A stretch of 64,000 nucleotides of DNA from Variovorax boronicumulans. GTDB taxonomy: Bacteria; Pseudomonadota; Gammaproteobacteria; Burkholderiales; Burkholderiaceae_C. Each line of letters begins with the position of its first letter. Position 1 is the stretch's first letter. Where the stretch lies: the NCBI RefSeq assembly GCF_030812215.1, contig NZ_JAUSSG010000006.1, positions 62,001 through 126,000 of the forward strand, read 5' to 3'. Both the position numbers and the translations under genes were made by a program. Shown one piece after another: positions 1-10,261 of this stretch. The notes under the pieces are model-generated. The model had not been told where the DNA came from and did no database searches. It worked only from the letters and a program-made list of their open reading frames with translations.

Positions 1-1722
1 CATCGCGACCGCGTCGTTGTAGAGGATCTTGTAGGTGATGTTCACGCCGGCCGCGATGCTCTGGCGAATGGCGAGCAGGCCGCTGTGGAAGTAGGTGCCG
101 TCGCCCAGGTTCGCGAAGATGTGCTGGTCGGTCGTGAAGGGCTGCTGGCCCACCCACGGCACGCCCTCGCCGCCCATCTGCGTGAAGCCGATGGTGGAGC
201 GGTCCATCCAGGTCGCCATGAAGTGGCAGCCGATGCCGCCCATCGCGCGCGATCCTTCGGGCACCACGGTGCTGGTGTTGTGCGGGCAACCCGAGCAGAA
301 CCACGGCTGGCGCGTGGCGTCGGCCACGCTGGTGGAGGCCTGCTGCACCACCATCGAGCGCTCCTTGGCTTCGAGGATGGCGAGCTGCGCGTCGATGCGC
401 GCGGTCATGTCGGCGCCGGCCGCGGCCAGGAGGCCCGTCTTCTTCAGGCGTCCGGCGATCGCCTTGGCGATCAGTGCGGGGTTCAGGTCGGCATTGGCGC
501 GCAGCAGCGTGTGCGAGGTCGGGTTGGGCATCGACCACTCGCCGCCCGAGTAGCCCTCGGCCGCGTGCACTTCGCCTTCGTCGAACTTGCCGACCACGTT
601 GGGGCGCACGTCGGGGCGCCAGTTGTAGAGCTCTTCCTTGAGCTGGTATTCGATGACCTGGCGCTTCTCCTCGACCACCAGGATCTCCTGCAGGCCGGTG
701 GCGAATTCGCGCGTGAGCTGGGCTTCCAGCGGCCACACCACGGCCACCTTGTGCAGGCGGATGCCCAGTTGCCGGCAGGCCGCGTCGTCGAGCCCCAGGT
801 CCAGCAGCGCCTGGCGCGTGTCGTTGAAGGCCTTGCCGCTGGCCATGATGCCGAAGCGGTCATTCGGACCCTGAATGACGTTGTGGTTCAGCCGGTTGGC
901 GCGGATGTAGGCGAGCGCGGCGTACCACTTGTAGTGCATGAGCCGGGCTTCCTGCTCCAGCGCATGGTCGGGCCAGCGGATGTGCAGGCCGCCGGGCGGC
1001 ATTTCGAAGTCGGTGGGAATGACGATCTCGACGCGCTCGGGGTCGATCATGGCCGTGGCGCTCGACTCGACGATCTCCTGGATCGTCTTCATGCCCGACC
1101 ACACGCCCGAAAAACGGCTCATGGCGAAGGCGTGGATGCCCAGGTCCAGAATTTCCTGCACGCTCGTCGGAAAGAACACCGGCGTGCCGCAGGCCTTGAA
1201 GATGTGGTCGCTCTGGTGCGCGGCGGTGGAGCTCTTGGAGATGTGGTCGTCGCCCGCCACCGCGATCACGCCGCCGAATTCGGTGGTGCCCGCCATGTTG
1301 GCGTGCTTGAAGACGTCCGAACAGCGGTCCACGCCCGGGCCCTTGCCGTACCAGATGCCGAAGACGCCGTCGAACTTGTTGGTGCCGGCAGGGGAGAAGC
1401 CCAGTTGCTGGGTGCCCCAGAGCGCGGTGGCCGCGAGCTCTTCGTTCACGCCCGGCTGGAAGACGATGTTCTGTTCCTTCAGGAACTTGCTGGCCTTCCA
1501 CAGCGCCTGGTCGTAGCCGCCGAGCGGGGAGCCGCGGTAGCCGCTGATGAAGCCGGCGGTGTTCTTGCCGGCCTGCTTGTCGCGCAGCTGCTGAAGCATG
1601 GGCAGCTTCACCAGGGCCTGCACACCGCTCATGAAAGCGCGGCCGTAATCGAGGCTGTATTTGTCGTCGAGCGTGACGGTCTCTAGCGCGCGGCGAATGT
1701 GCTCGGGCAGCGGGGCGTTCAT
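1..1722 (-). CDS. Indolepyruvate:ferredoxin oxidoreductase, 5' part (partial)
   Basis: The first 574 codons are present; the 3' end lies off the left edge. The family oxidatively decarboxylates arylpyruvates such as indolepyruvate to acyl-CoA with TPP and Fe-S centres, in aromatic amino acid degradation. The N-terminus (MNAPLPEHIRRALE) leads into a pyruvate:ferredoxin-oxidoreductase-like domain with a YRGSPLGGYD segment near residue 60. A TPP-type GDGTYFHSG motif lies close to the truncated end, followed by an asparagine about 20 residues on. A CSGCPHN cysteine pair precedes it. The ATG at 1722 follows a 180-nt gap to a divergent Lrp-type gene, which may regulate it. Many betaproteobacteria have a fused alpha-beta protein of about 1200 residues, which I infer here but cannot see. 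Confidence 0.85.
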   Translation of the reverse strand, partial: MNAPLPEHIRRALETVTLDDKYSLDYGRAFMSGVQALVKLPMLQQLRDKQAGKNTAGFISGYRGSPLGGYDQALWKASKFLKEQNIVFQPGVNEELAATALWGTQQLGFSPAGTNKFDGVFGIWYGKGPGVDRCSDVFKHANMAGTTEFGGVIAVAGDDHISKSSTAAHQSDHIFKACGTPVFFPTSVQEILDLGIHAFAMSRFSGVWSGMKTIQEIVESSATAMIDPERVEIVIPTDFEMPPGGLHIRWPDHALEQEARLMHYKWYAALAYIRANRLNHNVIQGPNDRFGIMASGKAFNDTRQALLDLGLDDAACRQLGIRLHKVAVVWPLEAQLTREFATGLQEILVVEEKRQVIEYQLKEELYNWRPDVRPNVVGKFDEGEVHAAEGYSGGEWSMPNPTSHTLLRANADLNPALIAKAIAGRLKKTGLLAAAGADMTARIDAQLAILEAKERSMVVQQASTSVADATRQPWFCSGCPHNTSTVVPEGSRAMGGIGCHFMATWMDRSTIGFTQMGGEGVPWVGQQPFTTDQHIFANLGDGTYFHSGLLAIRQSIAAGVNITYKILYNDAVAM

Positions 1723-1902
1723 GTTGTCTGTCTCCGTATTGGCAGGGCCTTGTGGGCCTGGCTGGATTGGCTGTGGGTCTGTGCCCGGTAGGGCGCAAGC
1801 CCATGATCACGCAAAGTGTATGCCGGGGTTCGCGACAGGTGTTTGCGTTCTTTGCCTCGAAAAACGCGCTTCCAGAAAGAATCTTGCTTAACATCGGCAT
1901 CC

Positions 1903-2379
1903 ATGGAAAGCATTGACAAGTTCGACCTCGCAATCCTGCAAGAACTGCAGGCCGATGGCCGCCTCACGAACGCCGAGCTTGCGCAGCGCGTCGGCCTCTC
2001 GGCCGCGCCCTGCTGGCGCCGGGTGCGCGCGCTGGAGGAAGCCGGCTTCATCAAGGGCTACCGCGCCGAGATCGACCGCCACAAGATAGGGCTCGGCGTG
2101 CTCGCTTTCGTGCGCGTGGACACCGAGCGCGTCACCAACGAGGCCACCCGCAAGCTCGAAGACGCGATCCGCAAGATGCCCGAGGTGGTGGCCTGCCACT
2201 ACATCAGCGGCACCGGCACCTTCGAGCTGCAGGTGGTGGCGCAGGACCTGAACGGTTTCTCGGCCTTCGCGCGGCAGCATTTGATGAACCTGCCGAACGT
2301 GAAGGACCTGCACACGAGCTTCTCGCTCGGTGAGGTGAAGGCGAGCAGTGCGCTGCCGCTGGGGCATCTGGCGAAATAG
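1903..2379 (+). CDS. Lrp/AsnC family transcriptional regulator
   Basis: A 158-residue regulator with an N-terminal winged helix-turn-helix (about residues 5-60, including RLTNAELAQRVGLS) and a C-terminal RAM ligand-binding domain (about 65-145). The start chosen is the ATG at 1903, where homology begins; an upstream in-frame ATG would add 29 unrelated residues. It is divergent from the indolepyruvate oxidoreductase gene. Such regulators often sense an amino acid and control the adjacent catabolic gene, so regulation of that gene by tryptophan or another aromatic amino acid is a reasonable inference. A good intrinsic terminator follows at 2426-2444. Confidence 0.88.
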   Translation: MESIDKFDLAILQELQADGRLTNAELAQRVGLSAAPCWRRVRALEEAGFIKGYRAEIDRHKIGLGVLAFVRVDTERVTNEATRKLEDAIRKMPEVVACHYISGTGTFELQVVAQDLNGFSAFARQHLMNLPNVKDLHTSFSLGEVKASSALPLGHLAK

Positions 2380-2425
2380 CGGCGCGGCGCTGCCCGGGTC
2401 CGATCGATCCGGCCAATGACTTTTG

Positions 2426-2444
2426 CCCGCTTCGCGCGGGTTTT
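2426..2444 (+). terminator. Intrinsic terminator after the Lrp-type gene
   Basis: A CCCGC stem (2426-2430), loop TTCGC and GCGGG (2436-2440) are followed directly by TTTT. It lies 46 nt after the regulator stop codon. Confidence 0.7.
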
Positions 2445-2517
2445 GTGCGAGCCCCGCATGCAGGGGTGACCATTGTTGGCATTGCGAAATCGGTGAGCCG
2501 ACAAGACTGTGGACGCC

Positions 2518-2538
2518 AGACCGGGACAGGCCCGGTCT
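2518..2538 (+). terminator. Second hairpin just before the cell-wall hydrolase gene
   Basis: A perfect 8-bp stem (AGACCGGG at 2518-2525, CCCGGTCT at 2531-2538) with a 5-nt loop and a pyrimidine-rich tail. It sits 15 nt before the ATG at 2554, so it is either a backup terminator for the upstream gene or a 5' leader structure able to hide the start of the hydrolase gene. Confidence 0.45.
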
Positions 2539-2553
2539 TCCACTTTCTTCTTC

Positions 2554-4983
2554 ATGGTTCGCATGATCCTCAGCCCACCCTTTCTGCCTGCCCGGACCTC
2601 GCAATCCGAAGCCGCCTGGCTCGACACCGCCATGGCGCAGCCGACCTCCCGGCTCTCCAGCACCAACGCCGCCGAAGGCTCGTTTCCCCTCAGCCTGCGG
2701 CTGGCCTGGCACAACGGCATCCACATCCAGGCGCCGCAGGCCGCGGGCGCGTACCTGCCGGTGCGCGCCGTCGCCGACGGAACCGTCGTCTTCGTGCATC
2801 CGCCGACCGTGCCCAACAACGACGTCCACCACGCGCTCAACTACAACCCGTTCAACACCGGCACGCCCAGCCCCGCGTGGACCAGCGATGGCTTCGTCGT
2901 CATCGAGCACAAGGGCGAGATCGGGGCGGCGGGCGCGGTGGCGACCGAGTTCGTCTACTTCAGCGCATACATGCACCTGGGGAGCCTCGCCAACCACGCA
3001 AGGACGCGCCAGCCGCTGAAGGCCGGGGATGCCGTCCACCGCAAGGATGCGCTGGGCACCCCGGGACAGATCTACGGCCACGACGGACAGATCCATTTCG
3101 AGATCTGCTGCGACGAGGCGAACCTCGAGAAGCTCACCACCCGCAAGCGCGACTGGGCCGACCCGCTGGCGCCCCAGCCACCGACGGCCAACGGCCGCAC
3201 CGACGCCGTCTTCGGAAGCCTCTACATCTATCTGCCCGCGGGCACGCCGACGCGCGCGAGCCAGCCGACCAGCCACCTGCGTTCGGCCGTCCACACCGGC
3301 GGCGCAGCGAGTGCCGCCACCGATTTCTTCCTGCCCGACACCTTGCGCGCCGCGCAGTGGGTGCAGATCACCTATGCGCACGGCAGCGCGATCCTCGCCA
3401 GCTGCGACAGGCTGGGCGTGCCGATCGGCCAGCCTCGCAACGACAGCCGGTACGACTACATCGCCGTTGCCGCAGCGCGCCCGGGCGCCTCCCAGAGCTT
3501 CGAGTACGACCTGTCCGCCGTCGCCAACGACCGCCACGGCGCGCTCGATGCCGCCACGCAAGCCGTGAGCAGCCCGAGCGGCTGGTACGAGCTGCTGCGC
3601 TTCGGCCGCAACCTCGGGCCCGACGCATTGCCGGCCAACGCCGCCCACTGGCGCAAGGTCGTCACGCCGGACGGCGGGCTCTGGGTCGACCTCAATGCAC
3701 CCGGCACCTTCAAGTTCAGCGACGCCGATTTCCTGGCGATCGCGGGCTGGAACTGCTTCGACGACGACCCGACCCCGACCGACCAGCGCTGCGATTCGCT
3801 GCGCATGAAGACGCTGATCCGCGATCCGGACCGGACCAACGACCGGCGCATGGAGCGGGCGCAGTTGGCGCGGCGATTGGGAGAACCCGAGGTGCGCCAC
3901 AAGCTGCGCCGGGCGATCTGCAGGTTTCCGAGCGAGTGGGACCAGAAGGATGTCGAGTCACGCTACGGCTGGCTGGAGACCGAGGATTTCAAGCCGACGG
4001 ACGACGACGCGACGGGGGCGCAGAAGTGGGCGCGGTTTGTGAAGCATGCGAAGGCGGTGACGTTTTTGGATTTACCGGAGGCGTTTCTGAAGGCGGACTG
4101 GCGGTTTCATCCAAGGGAATTCGTGGGGCATATGAGGAAATGCGGGTGGTTGAGTCGCGAGGAGATGAGGCAAATCTATGAACGCCCATCTGATGAGCCC
4201 CCGGTATTTCCCGCGATAGAAAAATATCAATTGGCCTTCAATCGCATGACACAAAAATATCTTCTGAATACTCAAAAAAGGCTGCCCCATATTATTGGCC
4301 AAGGTGCAACCGAATCGAATTTTCTACGAACCATGCAAGAGACGGCCATGACCGGCGCCGCAATCAACGGCGAAGTGCATGGAAATTCTGGCATCGACCG
4401 GCAATCGGCAGTTGACGAAAGCCGATTTGGACATTGGTGGGGCTCGAATCCGAATGAACGGGTCGATTGGTACGGGTCAAAAAAATACAACAGCAAAGGC
4501 GGGTTGATTTCCAGCTCCTACAACTGGCGGATGGGAAATCTCGGAGATCCGGATGCGCAAAAATTTCGCGGCAGAGGCTTCAAGCAATTGACTGGCAGAG
4601 ACAACTATGTCCAGTACTGGGTCTATCGAGGATGGCTGGCCATTTCCAGTTTTGACAAACATTGGTGGAGCGACCCACAGTACACGGCTAAAAATGCCAG
4701 GGGGATGCGCAAAATTCCGGGAATTGTCGATAACCCTGAAATCGTTGGCACCCAGCCCTATAACTGCATGGATGCCGGAGGCTGGTACATGGTTTTTCAG
4801 CGTTCCGACGTTATTCGAGAAATCGACAGCGATCTGGATCATCTGGCTATCGGCGTTCACGAGCAGTCTCAGGAGACCCGGACATCCAAGGCGGTCACGC
4901 GCGCCATCAACGGCGGCGAAATAGGCTGGGACAAGCGTTTGGAAAACACCAGGGCTGCCAAGAAAATCCTTCTCGACGACTGA
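2554..4983 (+). CDS. Modular peptidoglycan hydrolase, M23-like plus GH19-like; candidate T6SS effector
   Basis: About 809 residues with no signal peptide. Residues ~45-190 look like an M23/LytM peptidase: WHNGIHIQAP (H53, H57), YMHL (H141), GHDGQ (H176) and IHFEI (H181). The usual HxGxD is HxGxH here, so zinc binding is plausible but not canonical. The C-terminus (about 580-809) resembles GH19 chitinase/endolysin domains: GATESNFLRTMQE with a candidate catalytic Glu near 587, then GRGFKQLTGRDNY near 672. Base composition and codon use turn AT-rich from about nt 4170 to the end, matching the gene 8 nt downstream. A leaderless hydrolase beside an exported partner fits a type VI effector, but no T6SS gene is in the window. 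The start is uncertain: ATG 2554, 2563 or 2632, or GTG 2509. Confidence 0.7.
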   Translation: MVRMILSPPFLPARTSQSEAAWLDTAMAQPTSRLSSTNAAEGSFPLSLRLAWHNGIHIQAPQAAGAYLPVRAVADGTVVFVHPPTVPNNDVHHALNYNPFNTGTPSPAWTSDGFVVIEHKGEIGAAGAVATEFVYFSAYMHLGSLANHARTRQPLKAGDAVHRKDALGTPGQIYGHDGQIHFEICCDEANLEKLTTRKRDWADPLAPQPPTANGRTDAVFGSLYIYLPAGTPTRASQPTSHLRSAVHTGGAASAATDFFLPDTLRAAQWVQITYAHGSAILASCDRLGVPIGQPRNDSRYDYIAVAAARPGASQSFEYDLSAVANDRHGALDAATQAVSSPSGWYELLRFGRNLGPDALPANAAHWRKVVTPDGGLWVDLNAPGTFKFSDADFLAIAGWNCFDDDPTPTDQRCDSLRMKTLIRDPDRTNDRRMERAQLARRLGEPEVRHKLRRAICRFPSEWDQKDVESRYGWLETEDFKPTDDDATGAQKWARFVKHAKAVTFLDLPEAFLKADWRFHPREFVGHMRKCGWLSREEMRQIYERPSDEPPVFPAIEKYQLAFNRMTQKYLLNTQKRLPHIIGQGATESNFLRTMQETAMTGAAINGEVHGNSGIDRQSAVDESRFGHWWGSNPNERVDWYGSKKYNSKGGLISSSYNWRMGNLGDPDAQKFRGRGFKQLTGRDNYVQYWVYRGWLAISSFDKHWWSDPQYTAKNARGMRKIPGIVDNPEIVGTQPYNCMDAGGWYMVFQRSDVIREIDSDLDHLAIGVHEQSQETRTSKAVTRAINGGEIGWDKRLENTRAAKKILLDD

Positions 4984-4991
4984 AAGCCAAG

Positions 4992-5714
4992 ATGATTAAA
5001 AAAATCGCTCTCTCCATCCTGATTTTCCCGGCATTTTCAATATGCCTTTCACAAGAAATCTCGGCATTAAAAACCAGCAATCAAAGCTTGATTCTCAAAA
5101 AAGGAGACCAGTCCCTGAACTGCACAAGCAAAACGCCATTCGAGAGTTTTCGATATTCAGGCGATCGTCGTTTTTTGCTTTTCAATTATTTTGACGAGCA
5201 GCTGAAAGCATCTCTTTTTCTAGGATTCATCAAGCTATCGGATGCGTACGACCGATGCAACAAGAATGCCAAAATTGAAATCACGCGCGAGCCAGCTGGC
5301 GACAACATCCTGGACATCAGCGAAGCAGGGAAAATTTATCTGACTTATCAAGAAGATATGTACAGCATCGGCGGTAGCGCATTGCACTCTCGAACATATG
5401 TCGCAGTCAAAAGCTTGAAAACGTCAAAGGAAATACGCTTCCCTTTCAGTGTCAAAAGACGAGATTCCGAGCGATTGACAATGAAGAAAGTGGACCTCAT
5501 CGGCGGCCCCAATCTTATTGACACAACGAAAATCCCGGAGAAGGTCCACATAATTTCCAAGGATGGAAAATACATCGTGCCCCTTGGAACGTCATGCAGC
5601 GCGGAAGATTTCTACATGGGCATTTGGAACGTTGAAACGCGAAAGCAAATTTCCGCAAAGGAAATCGACGACCTGATCCGAAAAGGCGTTCGGTGCAAGG
5701 ACATGTTCGGCTGA
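4992..5714 (+). CDS. Exported protein of unknown function, candidate immunity protein
   Basis: A 240-residue protein whose N-terminus (MIKKIALSILIFPAFSICLS) is a clear Sec signal peptide, so the mature part should be periplasmic. I recognise no domain. The body is rich in Lys, Ser and Ile and the gene is AT-rich, like the 3' third of the hydrolase gene 8 nt upstream and unlike the rest of the window. Position, export and shared composition make it a candidate immunity protein against the GH19-like domain. That role is inferred only from context. A secreted accessory protein is the alternative. Confidence 0.6.
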   Translation: MIKKIALSILIFPAFSICLSQEISALKTSNQSLILKKGDQSLNCTSKTPFESFRYSGDRRFLLFNYFDEQLKASLFLGFIKLSDAYDRCNKNAKIEITREPAGDNILDISEAGKIYLTYQEDMYSIGGSALHSRTYVAVKSLKTSKEIRFPFSVKRRDSERLTMKKVDLIGGPNLIDTTKIPEKVHIISKDGKYIVPLGTSCSAEDFYMGIWNVETRKQISAKEIDDLIRKGVRCKDMFG

Positions 5715-5776
5715 TCTCTTTTCGCGGTGTGCGAGCATCCACCCCCTCACCGACACAAGAAGGAAGAGGGAGCCGC

Positions 5777-6607
5777 ATGAATCTCGAACCCCACCGCCGC
5801 GCACTGGACCATCTGCAGCAAGTCCGCCTGCTCACCGACGCCGCTCACGCGGCCGCCGTCAACGATCCTGAACTGCCCAACGCCCTGTTTCGCACGCCAG
5901 CCGAAGCCCTCGCCTGGGTCGTCGCCCGCGAAATCATTCCGCAAGCGCAGCTCGCCGACCTGCCGGCTCACGCCGCCGCGGGCCAGGAGAACGAAGCCCA
6001 GGCCATCGTCTCCGAAGCCACCGACCTCATCAGCGGCGAATTGCCGCTGCCGCCCTGGGCGCTGCTGCACATGCGTCTGCTGGACCGGCGCGTGCACGAC
6101 GGCGTCAGCGCGAACGCGCTCGATCAGTTGCAGGCCCTGCAGTTGATCGACGCGGCGCAGCACGCGCACAGCCTCTCGATGCTGCCGACCCACGAGGAAG
6201 CCTGGGCCGCGCCCGACTCGCTGCCCGCCACGCTCGCCTGGACGGTGCTCCGCTCGGGTGCGCTGAGCGAGGACGAATTGAAGGCGCTCGCCGGCCGCAC
6301 GGCGCATGAGGACATCGTCGCGGACGCGATTGCCCGCGTGTCGGGCGCGCGGACGGAGATGCGAACGACGAAGACCACGACGACGTTCTCCATCGATTCG
6401 CTCAACTTCACCACCTCGTCGTCTTCGTCGACGTCTTCCTTGCCGTCCGTGCCTTTCGCGTTGCCGCCGTCTTCCGCCTCGCAGACGCGAACGTTCAGCT
6501 GGACCTCGTCGTCAGCGCCAGGGCCTGCCCCGAGCCGCTGGAAGAGCAAGTTGATCGGCGCCGTCGTGGTCGCGCTGATCGCGCTCTACTTCCTCTTCGG
6601 CCGCTGA
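5777..6607 (+). CDS. Tail-anchored protein of unknown function
   Basis: A 276-residue protein. The ATG at 5777 follows a GGAAGAGGGA ribosome binding site. Residues 1-190 are Ala/Leu-rich and helical with two related segments: a LDHLQQVRLLTDAAHAA stretch near 10 and LDQLQALQLIDAAQHAH near 115. Each is followed by an ALAWVV/TLAWTV element, which suggests an internal duplication. Residues about 205-250 form a low-complexity Ser/Thr/Pro linker. The C-terminus (KLIGAVVVALIALYFLFGR) is a single hydrophobic tail anchor. GC content is back to normal here. I recognise no family. It lies 62 nt after the exported-protein gene and may or may not belong to that unit. Confidence 0.65.
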   Translation: MNLEPHRRALDHLQQVRLLTDAAHAAAVNDPELPNALFRTPAEALAWVVAREIIPQAQLADLPAHAAAGQENEAQAIVSEATDLISGELPLPPWALLHMRLLDRRVHDGVSANALDQLQALQLIDAAQHAHSLSMLPTHEEAWAAPDSLPATLAWTVLRSGALSEDELKALAGRTAHEDIVADAIARVSGARTEMRTTKTTTTFSIDSLNFTTSSSSSTSSLPSVPFALPPSSASQTRTFSWTSSSAPGPAPSRWKSKLIGAVVVALIALYFLFGR

Positions 6608-6645
6608 AGAGAAGAAAAAGAAAGAAGGCGAGCGCGCCGTCTGTC

Positions 6646-6671
6646 GATCAACAGATCAACAGATCAGCGAA

Positions 6672-6677
<6 letters not shown>
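6646..6677. repeat. Short tandem repeat, four 8-bp units
   Basis: GATCAACA, GATCAACA, GATCAGCG and AATCAGCG lie in tandem between the two convergent genes and run over the stop codon of the M28 peptidase gene. Confidence 0.6.
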
Positions 6678-8354
<1,677 letters not shown>

Positions 8355-8596
8355 GCAGAGCTCCTGAAAAGGGAAGCTCCGGATACTAGACAGCGCACCA
8401 CGGCCGCCGGGCGATGCCCCCGGCCCCGCCCGGAGAACCTTAGTTAGCCCGCGGGCGCGTGTGCGGCGGGGACTCAGTCGAAGCACTCACATCCCGCTTT
8501 ACGCAGCGCTAGAAAGGGCCCCGATAGCGCCAGCCTAAAATCCTCGCCCACCACATACGCAGACCGCCGCGCCCCGCGGACACAGAGGACCCTCGA
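8355..8596. other. Divergent intergenic region, M28 peptidase / ABC transporter
   Basis: 242 nt without a gene. A TAAAAT hexamer near 8535 could be a -10 element for the rightward transporter gene, but I see no convincing -35. No inverted repeat stood out. Confidence 0.4.
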
Positions 8597-9373
8597 ATGA
8601 ACCCCATCCGCCGCGCCCTGGCTTCCTTGATTCCTGGCCTGGTTGCCCTCGCAACCGTCACGCTCGCCTTCGGTGCCCAGGCCCAGAACCGCGAGCTGAC
8701 CGTCGCCTCCAGCGCCACCTACGCCCCCTTCGCCTTCGAGAACAAGGACAAGCAGATCGTCGGCTTCGATATCGACATCATCAACGCCATCGCCAAGCAG
8801 CAGGGCCTGAAGATCAAGGTCGTCAACACGCCGTTCACCGGCATCTTCGGCGCGCTGAACAACGGCGACGTCGACCTGGTGATCTCGGGCGTGACCATCA
8901 ACGACAAGCGCAAGCAAAGCTACGACTTCACGCCGCCCTACTTCGCGGCCCGCCAGCTGATCGCGCTGCCGAAGAACAGCACGGTCGCATCGCTGAAGGA
9001 CCTGGCCGGCAAGAAGATCGCGGTGGTGAGCGCCTCCACCGCCGACGACATCGCCTCGCGCGAATTCGGCAAGACCAACCCCAACATCCGCCGCTTCGAG
9101 AGCACGCCGCTCATCATTTCCGAGCTGGCCGGCGGCGGCGTCGATGCCGCCATGGGCGACAACGGCGTCATCGCCTACCGCGCGGCGCAGCATCCCGACC
9201 TGAAGACGCTGGACGACAAGTCGTTCCCCGAAGAGGGCTTCGGCATCGTCGTGAAGAAGGGCGACAAGGCGCTGCTCGACAAGCTCAGCGCCGGCCTTGC
9301 GGCCATTCGCGCCGACGGCAGCTACGTGACCATCTACAAGAAGTGGTTCAACAAGGACCCGAACGTGCGCTGA
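8597..9373 (+). CDS. Amino-acid ABC transporter substrate-binding protein
   Basis: A 258-residue periplasmic binding protein of the ArtJ/HisJ/GlnH type. The signal peptide ends at AFGAQAQ. The mature protein opens with LTVASSATYAPFAFENKD and GFDIDIINAIAKQQ, followed by the GDVDLVISGVTIN segment, all typical of the polar-amino-acid binding fold. An AGAGGA ribosome binding site precedes the ATG. It would deliver a polar or charged amino acid to the permease 79 nt downstream; specificity cannot be read from sequence. Confidence 0.92.
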   Translation: MNPIRRALASLIPGLVALATVTLAFGAQAQNRELTVASSATYAPFAFENKDKQIVGFDIDIINAIAKQQGLKIKVVNTPFTGIFGALNNGDVDLVISGVTINDKRKQSYDFTPPYFAARQLIALPKNSTVASLKDLAGKKIAVVSASTADDIASREFGKTNPNIRRFESTPLIISELAGGGVDAAMGDNGVIAYRAAQHPDLKTLDDKSFPEEGFGIVVKKGDKALLDKLSAGLAAIRADGSYVTIYKKWFNKDPNVR

Positions 9374-9398
9374 GCCGCACGGCACCTGTGACCCGATC

Positions 9399-9431
9399 AC
9401 GGCCGCCCTCGAAGCGGCCGTTTGTTTTTTT
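9399..9431 (+). terminator. Terminator or attenuator between binding protein and permease
   Basis: A perfect 7-bp stem (ACGGCCG at 9399-9405, CGGCCGT at 9415-9421) with a 9-nt loop runs into an 11-nt T-rich tract. It sits inside the transporter unit, which would make the binding protein more abundant than the permease. Confidence 0.8.
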
Positions 9432-9452
9432 GAGAGTGATGACGCGAAGGCG

Positions 9453-10229
9453 ATGAATATGGAACAACCGATCCTGCTCTTTGGATGGTTCCGATGGGAC
9501 ATCCTGGTCGAATACAAGGACCTGTTCTGGCAAGGCGCATGGATGACGCTGCGCATGACGGTGGTGTGCGTGCTGCTGGGTTCGAGCTGGGGCCTGTGCC
9601 TCGCGCTCGCGCGCCTCGCGCAGCCGCGCCACGCACCCTGGACCTGGATCGCGCGCTTCTTCCTGCGCTGGCCGGCCACGGTGTACGTGAGCTTCTTCCG
9701 GGGAACGCCGCTGTTCGTGCAGATCCTGCTGATCCACTTCGCGGTGATGCCGGTGTTCATCCATCCGACGAGCGGCATCCTCATCGACGGCGAACTCGCG
9801 CGCACGTTGAAGCAGGAGCACGGCGCGCTCATCTCGGGCGTGGTGGCGCTCACGCTCAACTCGGCCGCCTACATCTCGGAAGTGTTCCGCGCGGGCATCC
9901 AGTCGATCTCGCGCGGGCAGTTCGATGCGGGGCGCTCGATCGGCTTCTCGCCCGCGCAGGTGATGCGCTACGTGGTGCTGCCGCAGGCCTTCCGCCGCAT
10001 GCTGCCGCCGCTGGGCAACAACGCGATCGCGCTCTTGAAAGATACGTCGCTGGTCTCCGCCATCGGCCTCGCGGAGCTGGCCTATGCGGCGCGCACCGTG
10101 GCCGGCGCCTATGCGCGCTACTGGGAGCCGTACCTCGCGATCTCGGTCATCTACTGGGTGATGACGCTGGTGCTGACCACGATGCTGCGCAGGCTCGAAC
10201 ACCGCCTCGCACGCAGCGACCGCGGTTGA
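9453..10229 (+). CDS. Amino-acid ABC transporter permease
   Basis: A 258-residue inner-membrane protein of the His/Glu/Gln permease family with about five hydrophobic segments. The EAA-type loop that contacts the ATPase is seen around GRSIGFSPAQVMRYVVLPQAF, preceded by AAYISEVFRAGIQSI. It pairs with the upstream binding protein. No second permease or ATPase gene follows: the next gene is an MFS exporter, so this permease must act as a homodimer or use subunits encoded elsewhere. The start is ATG 9453 or ATG 9459, two codons on. Confidence 0.9.
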   Translation: MNMEQPILLFGWFRWDILVEYKDLFWQGAWMTLRMTVVCVLLGSSWGLCLALARLAQPRHAPWTWIARFFLRWPATVYVSFFRGTPLFVQILLIHFAVMPVFIHPTSGILIDGELARTLKQEHGALISGVVALTLNSAAYISEVFRAGIQSISRGQFDAGRSIGFSPAQVMRYVVLPQAFRRMLPPLGNNAIALLKDTSLVSAIGLAELAYAARTVAGAYARYWEPYLAISVIYWVMTLVLTTMLRRLEHRLARSDRG

Positions 10230-10261
10230 ATCCGGAAAACAGCGCGCCACAATAGCGCCAC

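Noticed and set aside
85..1686. A 533-codon plus-strand open frame at the left edge
   Set aside because: It is antisense to the indolepyruvate oxidoreductase gene, whose motifs are clear.
1723..1902. An Lrp operator between the indolepyruvate oxidoreductase and Lrp-type genes
   Set aside because: I found no convincing palindrome; regulation is inferred from the divergent arrangement only.
2554..6607. A prophage lysis module as explanation of the hydrolase island
   Set aside because: No holin, spanin or other phage gene is present, and the exported neighbour fits an immunity role better; still not excluded outside the window.
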